Part shown: positions 16,561-24,044 of the stretch, in pieces | Layout of the letters: each line of letters opens with the position of its first letter | Numbering within the stretch: position 1 is the stretch's first letter | From: Cryptosporangium aurantiacum | GTDB taxonomy: Bacteria; Actinomycetota; Actinomycetes; Mycobacteriales; Cryptosporangiaceae | Assembly (NCBI RefSeq): GCF_900143005.1 | Contig: NZ_FRCS01000002.1 | Location: 496,001 to 560,000 of the forward strand | Length of the DNA stretch: 64,000 nt | Direction of reading: 5' to 3' | Notes under the pieces: generated by a model | What the model was told of the DNA's origin: nothing | Databases searched by the model: none | Seen by the model: the letters and a program-made list of their open reading frames with translations, nothing else | Made by a program: the position numbers and the translations under genes

Positions 16561-18341
16561 CTCCCACCGATCCATGCCGCCAGCGTCACGGGATCGGGTG
16601 CGCTGCCCGAGCACCGCTCGACGCACTCGTGTACGGCATGGACGATCTCGGGGGCGGTCTGCAGCCCGATGCCTGCCGGATGCGCTGAGGCGAGCACCGC
16701 GACGCTCAGACCCGCCCAGGCCTCGGGCATGCGAAGGTCGGCCCCCCGATACGCTTGCAATGCCGCTTCGGGCTCGTCCAACACGAGCAGCACGTCCGCG
16801 GGAGTGACACCTGGAATCGACGCCACGTCGCCGCGCAGGGCCGCGAAGCGTTCGGGGTCCCCGAGTCGGATCCGAGTAAGTCGAACGCGAGGCGACTGGG
16901 CAAAGCGTTGCGTAACGGGCACGATCTCCACCGGAACGGCTCGGCCCGCCTGTCGACCCTCCCGCCAGTCAGCGCAGAGATCCGCGATCGCGGACGGATT
17001 CGCGCGAAGGTTGCGTACCCGCCACAGGATGCGAAGGTCCTCCGCCGCGCGGTCAGCCCACTCCTGAAACGGCCCCGGCACTCGCTCAGCGAGCAGCGTC
17101 CCGAGGCGGGAGCGGATGCCTTCCAGGAAAACCGTCCCTGCCCGAGACAGCCGCTCCGAAGTCAACAGGTCGGCGACAGCTCCGTCCACGCAACGGCGCC
17201 ACAGCGCGAACTCAAACTGGGCCAGTTGGCCCAGCGGCCCGGTGTCGGTTGTGCGCTGCTCCTGCCACAGATCGATCAAACCGAGGTATGCGTAGATCCC
17301 GTGTAGCAGGCCACGAGCCGGCCGGGGATCCGACCTCCACGGGGCGTAGAAGCGCTGGCTGGCGTCCTCGTCCACCACAGGAATCAGGTCGAGCAGCGCC
17401 CACAGCACGGAGTGCTGATGTTCGTGCACCAGGGCTTCGGCCAGGCTCCGTCCGGTGGCAGGTTCGGTAAGCGCTATCGCGCCGATGCTCTCTCGGGGCG
17501 TCGCACTAAGTTCTGCTGCGTTGTCCGCCCCCGCGATCGGTGTCAGGCTCGTCACGCCGATGCTGACCGCCGCGGCACGCTCGCCGTGATGGCGGACGAG
17601 CAGCTCCCAGCCAGCGTCGAGAGCAGCCTGCCAGCGTGTCACCTGCTCGTCAGTGAGTCGTCCGATAGCGCCGAGGCCCTGCCGGTCCCGGAACGGGTCG
17701 ATGTCGTCGAGCTCCAGTTCGATCACCCGCCCGCCGGCCTGGCTACGCAGCCGACGCAGCGGCCACCACTGCTCGAATCCCGACCCTGGTGTGTTCACCG
17801 GAACCTGCAGCGCGCTTCCGGCGACCCGTACGGCGAGGGCATGGTCTCCGGGAGCCCACGACGCGCTGCCCCATGCCGACGGGGCGTCGGTCAGCAGTAG
17901 ACCGAGCGTCGGCAGCATGACCGTGCCATCGGCTCGGGATCTGACACGCACGTCGAAGGCCTCACCCGCCTGAAACGCCGCTGCGGCGGCAATCGCACCG
18001 AAGTATCCGATGTCGTCGGAGAACGACGACGCGTCCGCGTCGTCCTTCTCCGGCACAGCGCGCAGGCAATGGAGGAGCCAGCCGCCGGTCTGCGGCTGAC
18101 GGATCAACGCCTCCGCCACTTTCGGCGCTCGGCGCTGAACCGCGGTGAGCACGGAGCGGGCATGCTCGGTGCCTGCCTCCGAGAAGAGCCGCGGAGCGCG
18201 CCTCTCCACTTCCCCGAGCAGTGCGTGGATAGCGAGCAGACGGCGGCTCAATTGACCGACGGCCAATGCGCCGTCGATCCGGGCTATACCCGCGCCCAGG
18301 TGGTGAAGGTCCTCGGGGGAGACGCTTACGGCGTGCATCAC
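16488..18341 (-). CDS. HExxH-motif peptide-modification protein (aKG-HExxH peptide beta-hydroxylase family)
   Basis: 617 residues. The motif LVHEHQHSVLW (about 303-313) supplies HExxH, and a conserved histidine follows about 40 residues later in RGLLHGIYAYLGL, the pattern of the HExxH domain found with FxSxx-COOH peptides. Despite the protease-like motif, characterised relatives are iron- and 2-oxoglutarate-dependent beta-hydroxylases of RiPP precursors. The first 300 residues are an alpha-helical domain of unknown role. The start overlaps the fxsB stop (TAGTG); an ATG three bases later (18338) is an equally good start. The C-terminal 24 codons are antisense to fxsT. Likely job: a second modification of FxsA after or before FxsB. 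Confidence 0.87.
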   Translation of the reverse strand: MMHAVSVSPEDLHHLGAGIARIDGALAVGQLSRRLLAIHALLGEVERRAPRLFSEAGTEHARSVLTAVQRRAPKVAEALIRQPQTGGWLLHCLRAVPEKDDADASSFSDDIGYFGAIAAAAAFQAGEAFDVRVRSRADGTVMLPTLGLLLTDAPSAWGSASWAPGDHALAVRVAGSALQVPVNTPGSGFEQWWPLRRLRSQAGGRVIELELDDIDPFRDRQGLGAIGRLTDEQVTRWQAALDAGWELLVRHHGERAAAVSIGVTSLTPIAGADNAAELSATPRESIGAIALTEPATGRSLAEALVHEHQHSVLWALLDLIPVVDEDASQRFYAPWRSDPRPARGLLHGIYAYLGLIDLWQEQRTTDTGPLGQLAQFEFALWRRCVDGAVADLLTSERLSRAGTVFLEGIRSRLGTLLAERVPGPFQEWADRAAEDLRILWRVRNLRANPSAIADLCADWREGRQAGRAVPVEIVPVTQRFAQSPRVRLTRIRLGDPERFAALRGDVASIPGVTPADVLLVLDEPEAALQAYRGADLRMPEAWAGLSVAVLASAHPAGIGLQTAPEIVHAVHECVERCSGSAPDPVTLAAWIGGSQIGVGSKSTAIRSVPVSAASVSG

Positions 18342-19558
18342 TACCTACTCAGGAGTGGCGCCAGGTCTGCGGTCATTTGGCGCGAGATGTGGGCTATCAG
18401 GGTTTTCAAATCCGGACAATATACAGATGGATTGTTAAAGCCGGAGCCGCTGCGATACCGATGCGGATAATATCCACCCCCACAGATGCGTACGATCGGG
18501 CATTTTTGGCACTCTTTCGACAAACCGGCCACTCCAAGCTGCCTACTCGCAATAGCCGGATGGCGGAGCGCGTCACCGAACGGGTTGCGGGAGACATGCA
18601 GCCCTGTTGCCGCAGCTCCGTCGTACGCGGACTTCAGCGCGTCCACCTGTTCGAGGGACCCATCGGTCTCCACGACGATCAGCGTGGACGGGGTCAAGCC
18701 GACCGACTCCGCCCGACTCGCACCACCCAACAGCAGATGGATGATCTCCTCGAAGATGCGTATGCGCGGCCGCGGACTCGCCGCGTGATACCACTGGTCG
18801 AACACCGCGACCAGCCAGTCCGCATAGGGGGTGGCCTCGTCCGGCGTGCGGCGGGGAGGTGGGCAACTCCAGTTGCCGTGCGGCAGCAGGAGGTCAACCA
18901 GAGGCGGCGCGAAATCCACGAGATGCCGGTAGGTCTCCACCGGATCGGCATCCAGGTCGATGGTGGTCAAGATCCCGCGATAGAGGCGACGGTACGGTGG
19001 AGAAGCGAGGACGCGGAGTCCTTTCGCGACCTCCTGGTAACTTCCCCGGCCGTCGAGATAGATCCGCCGTCGGTCATGATCCGCAGGAATCCCGTCGAGC
19101 GAAACGCCGACCCCGATGTTGTGCCGAAGGATCACGTCGAGATTCGCCGGTGTAAGCAGGATGCCGTTCGTTTGCAGCGAAAAGTCAATATTGCACTTGG
19201 GATTCACTGCTGCCCGAATTGTCGCCGCCAGTTCAGCCAGGAAATCGGCGCCAGCCAGCAAGGGCTCGCCACCATGCAGGACAACCCGAACAAACTGGAG
19301 CTCGTACTGGTCAACGTGCTCGCTTATTCGGCAGGCAGTCTGCTGCACCGTTTCCGACGACATACGGAATGGCCGATCTCGCCAGGTTTGATCAGCCATG
19401 TGGTAAACGTAACAATAAGTGCAAGACAGGTTACAGCGCGCATGTACCTTGAGAATGAACTGCCGGAATGGCAGCTCAAATGAGTCTGCTTTGACAGATC
19501 CCGGGAGTGGGACGACCGCCACCTCGGCACCGCTTCTGGTCGAGTCCTGCGACGTCAT
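18341..19558 (-). CDS. fxsB: FxsB family cyclophane-forming radical SAM/SPASM peptide maturase
   Basis: 405 residues, family length. The radical SAM cluster motif is RCNLSCTYCYVYHMADQTW (41-59, ligands C42, C46, C49), with the LHGGEPLL motif near 95. The C-terminal SPASM/twitch cysteines are in ECQKCPIVRICGGGYYPHRY and PSVYC, a run characteristic of FxsB. Known FxsB enzymes join the aromatic ring of Phe to the Cbeta of Ser two residues on, making a three-residue cyclophane in the C-terminal FxS of FxsA. It starts 30 nt after the fxsA stop with ATG at 19558. The stretch around 18400-18490 is unusually AT-rich for this genome, which suggests recent acquisition. Confidence 0.95.
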   Translation of the reverse strand: MTSQDSTRSGAEVAVVPLPGSVKADSFELPFRQFILKVHARCNLSCTYCYVYHMADQTWRDRPFRMSSETVQQTACRISEHVDQYELQFVRVVLHGGEPLLAGADFLAELAATIRAAVNPKCNIDFSLQTNGILLTPANLDVILRHNIGVGVSLDGIPADHDRRRIYLDGRGSYQEVAKGLRVLASPPYRRLYRGILTTIDLDADPVETYRHLVDFAPPLVDLLLPHGNWSCPPPRRTPDEATPYADWLVAVFDQWYHAASPRPRIRIFEEIIHLLLGGASRAESVGLTPSTLIVVETDGSLEQVDALKSAYDGAAATGLHVSRNPFGDALRHPAIASRQLGVAGLSKECQKCPIVRICGGGYYPHRYRSGSGFNNPSVYCPDLKTLIAHISRQMTADLAPLLSR

Positions 19559-19588
19559 CCGGAGGCCGTCCGCGTGCGGTTCCTGCCG

Positions 19589-19792
19589 CTACAAGCTCGA
19601 GGTGAAGCCAGCCGCCGTGTCGCCGACAGTCTGGGCTTCCTCCCAGATGCGCTGAATCGATCGGCCGAGGACGGAGTCCAGCGGGAGTGCAGCATGGTCG
19701 ACCAGAGCCCTGACCTGGTCCAAATCCAGGCCCTGCAGATCGATCAGCTCGCCGTCGAGAACATCGACAGCGGCCGCCGCCCCCTCTGACAC
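19589..19792 (-). CDS. fxsA: FxSxx-COOH cyclophane peptide precursor
   Basis: 67 residues from a GTG at 19792 preceded by GGAAGGTGGG. The leader contains VLDGELIDLQGLDLDQVRAL (11-30) and ends with the core AGFTSSL-COOH; F63 and S65 form the FxSxx-COOH motif that defines the family. FxsB, encoded 30 nt downstream, should crosslink F63 to S65. The open frame continues upstream to 19918, but the added residues are arginine-rich and unlike any FxsA leader. The leader has the Leu-rich helix typical of the family and no cleavage motif I can name. It is the first gene of fxsA-fxsB-HExxH. Confidence 0.92.
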   Translation of the reverse strand: MSEGAAAAVDVLDGELIDLQGLDLDQVRALVDHAALPLDSVLGRSIQRIWEEAQTVGDTAAGFTSSL

Positions 19793-20038
19793 TGTCCCAC
19801 CTTCCGCGCGGGTACCGTCGCGCGTTCGGTCCCAACGAAGCTCATCAGCAAAAAGACGACTCGCGCGCACTCTCTCGCGCACGAGAAAAACGGCCCGGTC
19901 CGCGGAGTGATCATACACACCACCGGTTGACTTCCGACACCCGAACGCGCCGGGGATCTGCGTTGCATTTCAGAGCTAAATTGAATACTCGCCCATACCC
20001 AGAGTGCTTCTAGCGCGCATGCCGGGTTGTCAACCAGC
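19793..20038 (-). promoter_or_regulatory. Promoter region of the fxsA operon
   Basis: 246 nt between the pucR stop and fxsA, both on the minus strand. It is AT-rich for this genome (for example 19970-19990). Reading the minus strand, TATGAT (about 19911-19916) is a good -10 match with no obvious -35. I saw no terminator for pucR in it. Confidence 0.35.
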
Positions 20039-21712
20039 TCAAAGCCCACGAATTTCCAAGACGCGCAGCGCGAGGGCCAAGTCCAAGCGGAGCGCGGCGT
20101 CGTCGGTGAACGGTCCGACGAGCTTCTCCAGCTTGGTGATCCGGTATCGCAGCGTGTTGTAGTGGAAGTGCAACCGCCGCGCCGCCTCGGCCACCGTGCA
20201 GTTGGTCTCGAGCAGCACCGCCAGCGTCCGGCGCAGGTCGGCGTTCTCCGGCGTGTCCGCCGCCAGCTCGCCGAGAACCTCCTCGACAAAACCACGCAGC
20301 TCCGCCGTGTCCGGGATCAGCGACAACAACCGGTGCACACCCAGGCGGTCGAAGCTCGCCCTGGCACCGTCGCCGTGCAGCCGACGCCCGATCCGGACCG
20401 CCTTCCGCGCCTGCTCGTACGCCCGCGGCAACTCGTGCGGAGTCAGGGCCGGACGCGAGATGCCCAGCGAGAACGAGCGCCGCCCTCCGCCCCCGTCGCC
20501 GACCACCTGCCGCACCAGCTCGTTGACGGCTCGCTCGACGGCGTCCGCATTCGAACCCGCGGACGGGAGACCGAGCAGGACCACGACCTCCTGGTTGAAG
20601 TTGACGACCGGCGCTTTCGAATCGCGCCACCGCACGACCGACTGCCACGCGGTGGCGAACCGCTCCTGCACCGGACGCAGCTCCGGCACCGACCCGGTCG
20701 GCACCGTCACCGGGTCCAGCTCCGCGACCACCACGACCAGCGGCCGTTCCACGTCCCAGCCGAGCGACCGGGCGTGCGCCGCCGCGGTCGGCACGTCCTC
20801 GATCCGGCCGGTGAGCAGGTCGCGGAGGAAGTCCGCCCGGTACTTGCCCTCGACCGCATCGATCGCCAGCTGTTTGGTCACCGCGAGCGCGGCCACGGTG
20901 GCGGCGCGCTCCAGCGAGTACACGTCCGCGGCGTCCAGCGGAGCGTCGGAGAACGCCACGATCCGCCCGTGGTCGATCCGCCCGGCGACCACCGGCACCG
21001 TCGTGTGGAAACCACCCTCGTGCGGCCGGACGCCGGTCGGCTCGTCGTCCACCCGGAACCGGCCGGTGGAGTCGAAACAGCCGGTGTTCTCCAAACCGTC
21101 CTGGTCACCGGCCCGAGCGGACACGCGGCCGTCCGGCGTCGTGACGATCACCGGGCCGCCCAGTATCCGGGTCAGCTCGGCCGCCAGGTCGTTCAGCCCG
21201 CCGCCCTCCAGCACGACGCTGACCAGCGCCCGGTGCACCTCGTCCGACCGGGCCAGCACCGCGGCCTGCCGGTGCAGCAGCGCGCTGAGCACCTCGTTGA
21301 GGATGTCGTCGAAGCCCACTGCCTCGGCGACCTCGATGATCGGGAAGCCCCGCCGGTCGGCTTCGGCCAGGACCTCGGCCGGCAGCTCGTCCAGGTAGCG
21401 GTGCAACTTGACCGCGAGCGCGGCCAGGCCACGTTCGTCCAGCTCGCGAACCAGGTCGACGAGCTCGGAGGGGTTGTTCCGCAGCGGGTAGCCGGTGGTG
21501 AGCAGCAACTCGTGCGGCTTCACCCAGGGCAGGATGTCGGGCACCTCCATGACGTTGAGCCGCTGCACGACCCGGTCGAGACCGGCCTCGCCGGCGAGCA
21601 CCCGCGCGCCCGTCAACGAGTTCGCCTCGAGGACGTCACGAACCGGCAACCCCACCGGGGACGCCGTCAAGTTGGCCGAAGGCACCCGGCCATCCTTGGC
21701 AATTCTTCCCAT
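20039..21712 (-). CDS. PucR/CdaR-type transcriptional regulator
   Basis: 557 residues from ATG (MGRIAKDGRVPS). Domain order: PucR N-terminal ligand domain (about 20-145, including VLAGEAGLDRVVQRLNVMEV and ELLLTTGYPL), a GAF-like/CdaR GGDEF-like middle (about 165-420) and a C-terminal PucR helix-turn-helix (about 490-550: CTVAEAARRLHFHYNTLRYR). Family members control purine, allantoin or sugar-acid catabolism. It is transcribed away from the allH-allF-allG operon with 57 nt between start codons, which points to direct control of that operon, probably by a purine breakdown product. The frame is open far upstream on the minus strand but that part is antisense to the all operon. Confidence 0.92.
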   Translation of the reverse strand: MGRIAKDGRVPSANLTASPVGLPVRDVLEANSLTGARVLAGEAGLDRVVQRLNVMEVPDILPWVKPHELLLTTGYPLRNNPSELVDLVRELDERGLAALAVKLHRYLDELPAEVLAEADRRGFPIIEVAEAVGFDDILNEVLSALLHRQAAVLARSDEVHRALVSVVLEGGGLNDLAAELTRILGGPVIVTTPDGRVSARAGDQDGLENTGCFDSTGRFRVDDEPTGVRPHEGGFHTTVPVVAGRIDHGRIVAFSDAPLDAADVYSLERAATVAALAVTKQLAIDAVEGKYRADFLRDLLTGRIEDVPTAAAHARSLGWDVERPLVVVVAELDPVTVPTGSVPELRPVQERFATAWQSVVRWRDSKAPVVNFNQEVVVLLGLPSAGSNADAVERAVNELVRQVVGDGGGGRRSFSLGISRPALTPHELPRAYEQARKAVRIGRRLHGDGARASFDRLGVHRLLSLIPDTAELRGFVEEVLGELAADTPENADLRRTLAVLLETNCTVAEAARRLHFHYNTLRYRITKLEKLVGPFTDDAALRLDLALALRVLEIRGL

Positions 21713-21769
21713 GCCGACCACCGTAGACGCGGACTTACGGTCGGCCAGACGAAAGGGGGTGAGGTCTTC

Positions 21770-22552
21770 GTGCTGCCTGCCGCCGCTTCCGTGTCGCTGG
21801 CCCCGGTGCTGAGCGGGCCGGTGCGGACCGTCACGGTCGCCGCCTCGCTCTCTCGTGCGCTGTACCTCCGGACGCCCGATGCCGAGTCCCCCGCGCTGTG
21901 CCTCGCGTCCGCGGATGCGGTGCGGGTCCCCTGCGCGGTGGTGCTCGGTCCCGGGGTCGCGGTTCCGGCCGCTGCGGTCGGCGCGACCGCCTCGGTCGGC
22001 GAGGGCCGACTGGAGATCGGCGACGTCTCCGTCGCCGTCACCCGGTGGTGGCGTCCGGCCCGCCCACGGGTGCACCTTCTTTCTTCGGACGCCAGGCAGC
22101 GGGCACTTCGCGGGCCGGCGCCGCACTTCGGGACGGACCTGGACCTCGGCGACCCCGCCGGCGCGGTGCGCACGCTGCTGGGACGCGGTGCGGGGCTGAC
22201 ACCGCTGGGAGACGACGTCCTGGCCGGCGCGCTGGTGACGCTCACTGCCGCGCGGCACCCCGCCGGGCAGGTGCTGGGCTCGGTGGTCTCCGAGGAGCTG
22301 GCAGCCCGACCGGGGGCCACCACGTTCGTCTCCGCCGCTCTGCTGGCCCAGGCTGCCCGCGGCGAGTGCATCCCCGAGCTCGCCGCCGTGCTCACCGACC
22401 CCGCCGACCGGCTGGAGCCCACCGTCGACGCCCTCCTCCGGGTCGGGCATTCGTCGGGGCTGGGGCTGCTGCACGGCGTCCGAATGGCGTTGTCTTTTCT
22501 GACCGAAGCCGAACCGAAGGGATCGCAGAGTGACCGCTTTGCACCATATTGA
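21770..22552 (+). CDS. allH: DUF2877 protein, AllH-type subunit of oxamate carbamoyltransferase
   Basis: 260 residues from GTG at 21770 (VLPAAASVSLAPVL), with GGGGGTGAGG ending 5 nt upstream. The DUF2877 hallmark LLGRGAGLTPLGDDVLAGAL is at about 140-159. E. coli YlbF (AllH) of this family is one of three subunits of oxamate carbamoyltransferase, which converts oxalurate plus phosphate to oxamate plus carbamoyl phosphate at the end of anaerobic allantoin breakdown. The 3' end overlaps the fdrA gene by 23 nt. The symbol is given by homology and context; activity in actinobacteria is inferred. Confidence 0.85.
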   Translation: MLPAAASVSLAPVLSGPVRTVTVAASLSRALYLRTPDAESPALCLASADAVRVPCAVVLGPGVAVPAAAVGATASVGEGRLEIGDVSVAVTRWWRPARPRVHLLSSDARQRALRGPAPHFGTDLDLGDPAGAVRTLLGRGAGLTPLGDDVLAGALVTLTAARHPAGQVLGSVVSEELAARPGATTFVSAALLAQAARGECIPELAAVLTDPADRLEPTVDALLRVGHSSGLGLLHGVRMALSFLTEAEPKGSQSDRFAPY

Positions 22553-24044
22553 GCTGCGACGCGGCACGTACCGCGACTCGGTCCAGCTGCTCCAGGTCAG
22601 CCAGGCCGTCGGCGTCCTCGACGGGGTGACCGGCGCGATGGTCGCGATGGGCACCGAGCTCAACGTCGAGCTGATCACCGGAATGGGCTTCCGCGTGCCG
22701 GACGACGCCACTCCGGGTGACATGGTGGTGGCGATCGCCGCGGTCGACGAGGCCACCCGGGACGCCGCGCTCACCGCGCTGGAGTCGGCGCTGGCGGCCA
22801 AGACACCGCAGGCCACCGGCGACAGCACGCTCCCACCTCCCCGTACCGTCGGCGCAGCAGTGAACACCGCAGGGGCGAACCTCGCCCTGATCTCGACCCC
22901 CGGCCGGTACGCGTTCGCCGACGCCGTGGACGCCCTGGACGCCGGGGCGTCGGTGCTCGTCTTCAGCGACAACGTGCCGGTCGAGCAGGAGGTCGCGCTC
23001 AAGGATCTGGCTGCCGCCCGCGGACTGCTCGTGATGGGCCCGGACTGCGGTACCGCGGTCGTCGGCGGCGCCGGCCTCGGGTTCGCCAACGTCGTGCGGC
23101 CGGGACCGGTCGGTCTGGTCGCCGCGTCCGGCACCGGCGCGCAGCAGGCCATGACGCTGCTGGACGCCGCGGGCGTCGGCGTCTCGCACTGCCTGGGCGT
23201 CGGCGGGCGCGACCTGTCCGGCGTCGTCGCCGGCCGCTCCACGCTGGCCGCACTCGACGCGCTGGACGCCGACCCGGCGACCGAGGTGATCCTGGTGATC
23301 TCCAAGCCGCCCGCCGACGAGGTGGCTTCCCGGGTCCGCGCGCACGCTTCCGGCCTGTCCAAGCCCGTGGTGTTCGGGCTGCTCGGCAGCGGTCGCCCCG
23401 ATCTCACCGCGGTAGTGACCGAGGTGCTGGGCGTGCTCGGCCGCTCGGCGCCGTCGCCCTGGCCGCGGTGGTTGCCGTCGGAAGAACCCCGTGACCTGGT
23501 CGCGCCGTTCGCGGCTGCCTCGGGGAGCCTGCGCGGCCTGTACAGCGGCGGCACGCTCTGCGACGAGGCGATGCTGATCGCGTCAGCCGCGCTCGGGCCG
23601 ATCGCGTCGAACATCCCGCTGGAACCCGCGTGGGCGTTGGGTGCCGATCTGAAGGCCGACGGTCACGCGATGATCGACTTCGGCGACGACACGCTGACCG
23701 CCGGACGCCCGCACCCGATGATCGATGGGACGCTGCGCCTGGAGCGGCTGGCTACCGAAGCCGCCGACCCGTCCTGCCGCGTCGTCCTGCTGGACGTCGT
23801 CCTGGGGCACGGGGCGCACCCGGATCCGGCCGCCGAGCTGGCGCCCGCGATCGCGTCCGCACTGGTCGCGGCCGACCGTCCGTTCGACGTGGTGATCGCG
23901 CTGGTCGGCAGCGGGGGCGACCCGCAAGGGCTGGAGCGCCAGGCTGCCGCGCTCCAGGGCGTCGGAGCCCGCGTGTTCTCGTCCAACGCCGAAGCCGCTC
24001 GCGAGGCCGTCGCGATCCTGAACCCCGCCGAGGTGACCGAATGA
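22530..24044 (+). CDS. allF: FdrA-family protein, AllF-type subunit of oxamate carbamoyltransferase
   Basis: 504 residues from GTG at 22530 (MTALHHIELRRGTYRDSVQL). The Rossmann/CoA-ligase-like features are LLVMGPDCGTAVVGGAGLGF (about 165-184) and ASGTGAQQAMTLLDAAGVGV (about 193-212), both typical of FdrA. In E. coli FdrA is AllF, a subunit of oxamate carbamoyltransferase. It sits between the DUF2877 and DUF1116 genes with overlaps of 23 and 4 nt, the same three-part set as in E. coli though in H-F-G order. No carbamate kinase is visible in the window. Confidence 0.92.
   Translation: MTALHHIELRRGTYRDSVQLLQVSQAVGVLDGVTGAMVAMGTELNVELITGMGFRVPDDATPGDMVVAIAAVDEATRDAALTALESALAAKTPQATGDSTLPPPRTVGAAVNTAGANLALISTPGRYAFADAVDALDAGASVLVFSDNVPVEQEVALKDLAAARGLLVMGPDCGTAVVGGAGLGFANVVRPGPVGLVAASGTGAQQAMTLLDAAGVGVSHCLGVGGRDLSGVVAGRSTLAALDALDADPATEVILVISKPPADEVASRVRAHASGLSKPVVFGLLGSGRPDLTAVVTEVLGVLGRSAPSPWPRWLPSEEPRDLVAPFAAASGSLRGLYSGGTLCDEAMLIASAALGPIASNIPLEPAWALGADLKADGHAMIDFGDDTLTAGRPHPMIDGTLRLERLATEAADPSCRVVLLDVVLGHGAHPDPAAELAPAIASALVAADRPFDVVIALVGSGGDPQGLERQAAALQGVGARVFSSNAEAAREAVAILNPAEVTE

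Noticed and set aside
16488-18341. Zinc metalloprotease call from the HEHQH motif
   Set aside because: Context (fxsA, fxsB) and the downstream LLHGIYAYLG histidine fit the HExxH peptide-modification family, not a protease; no other protease features.
21713-23614. Minus-strand upstream extension of the pucR frame
   Set aside because: The extension is antisense to allH and allF and is Ser/Thr/Ala-rich without any domain; the ATG at 21712 begins the recognised PucR protein.
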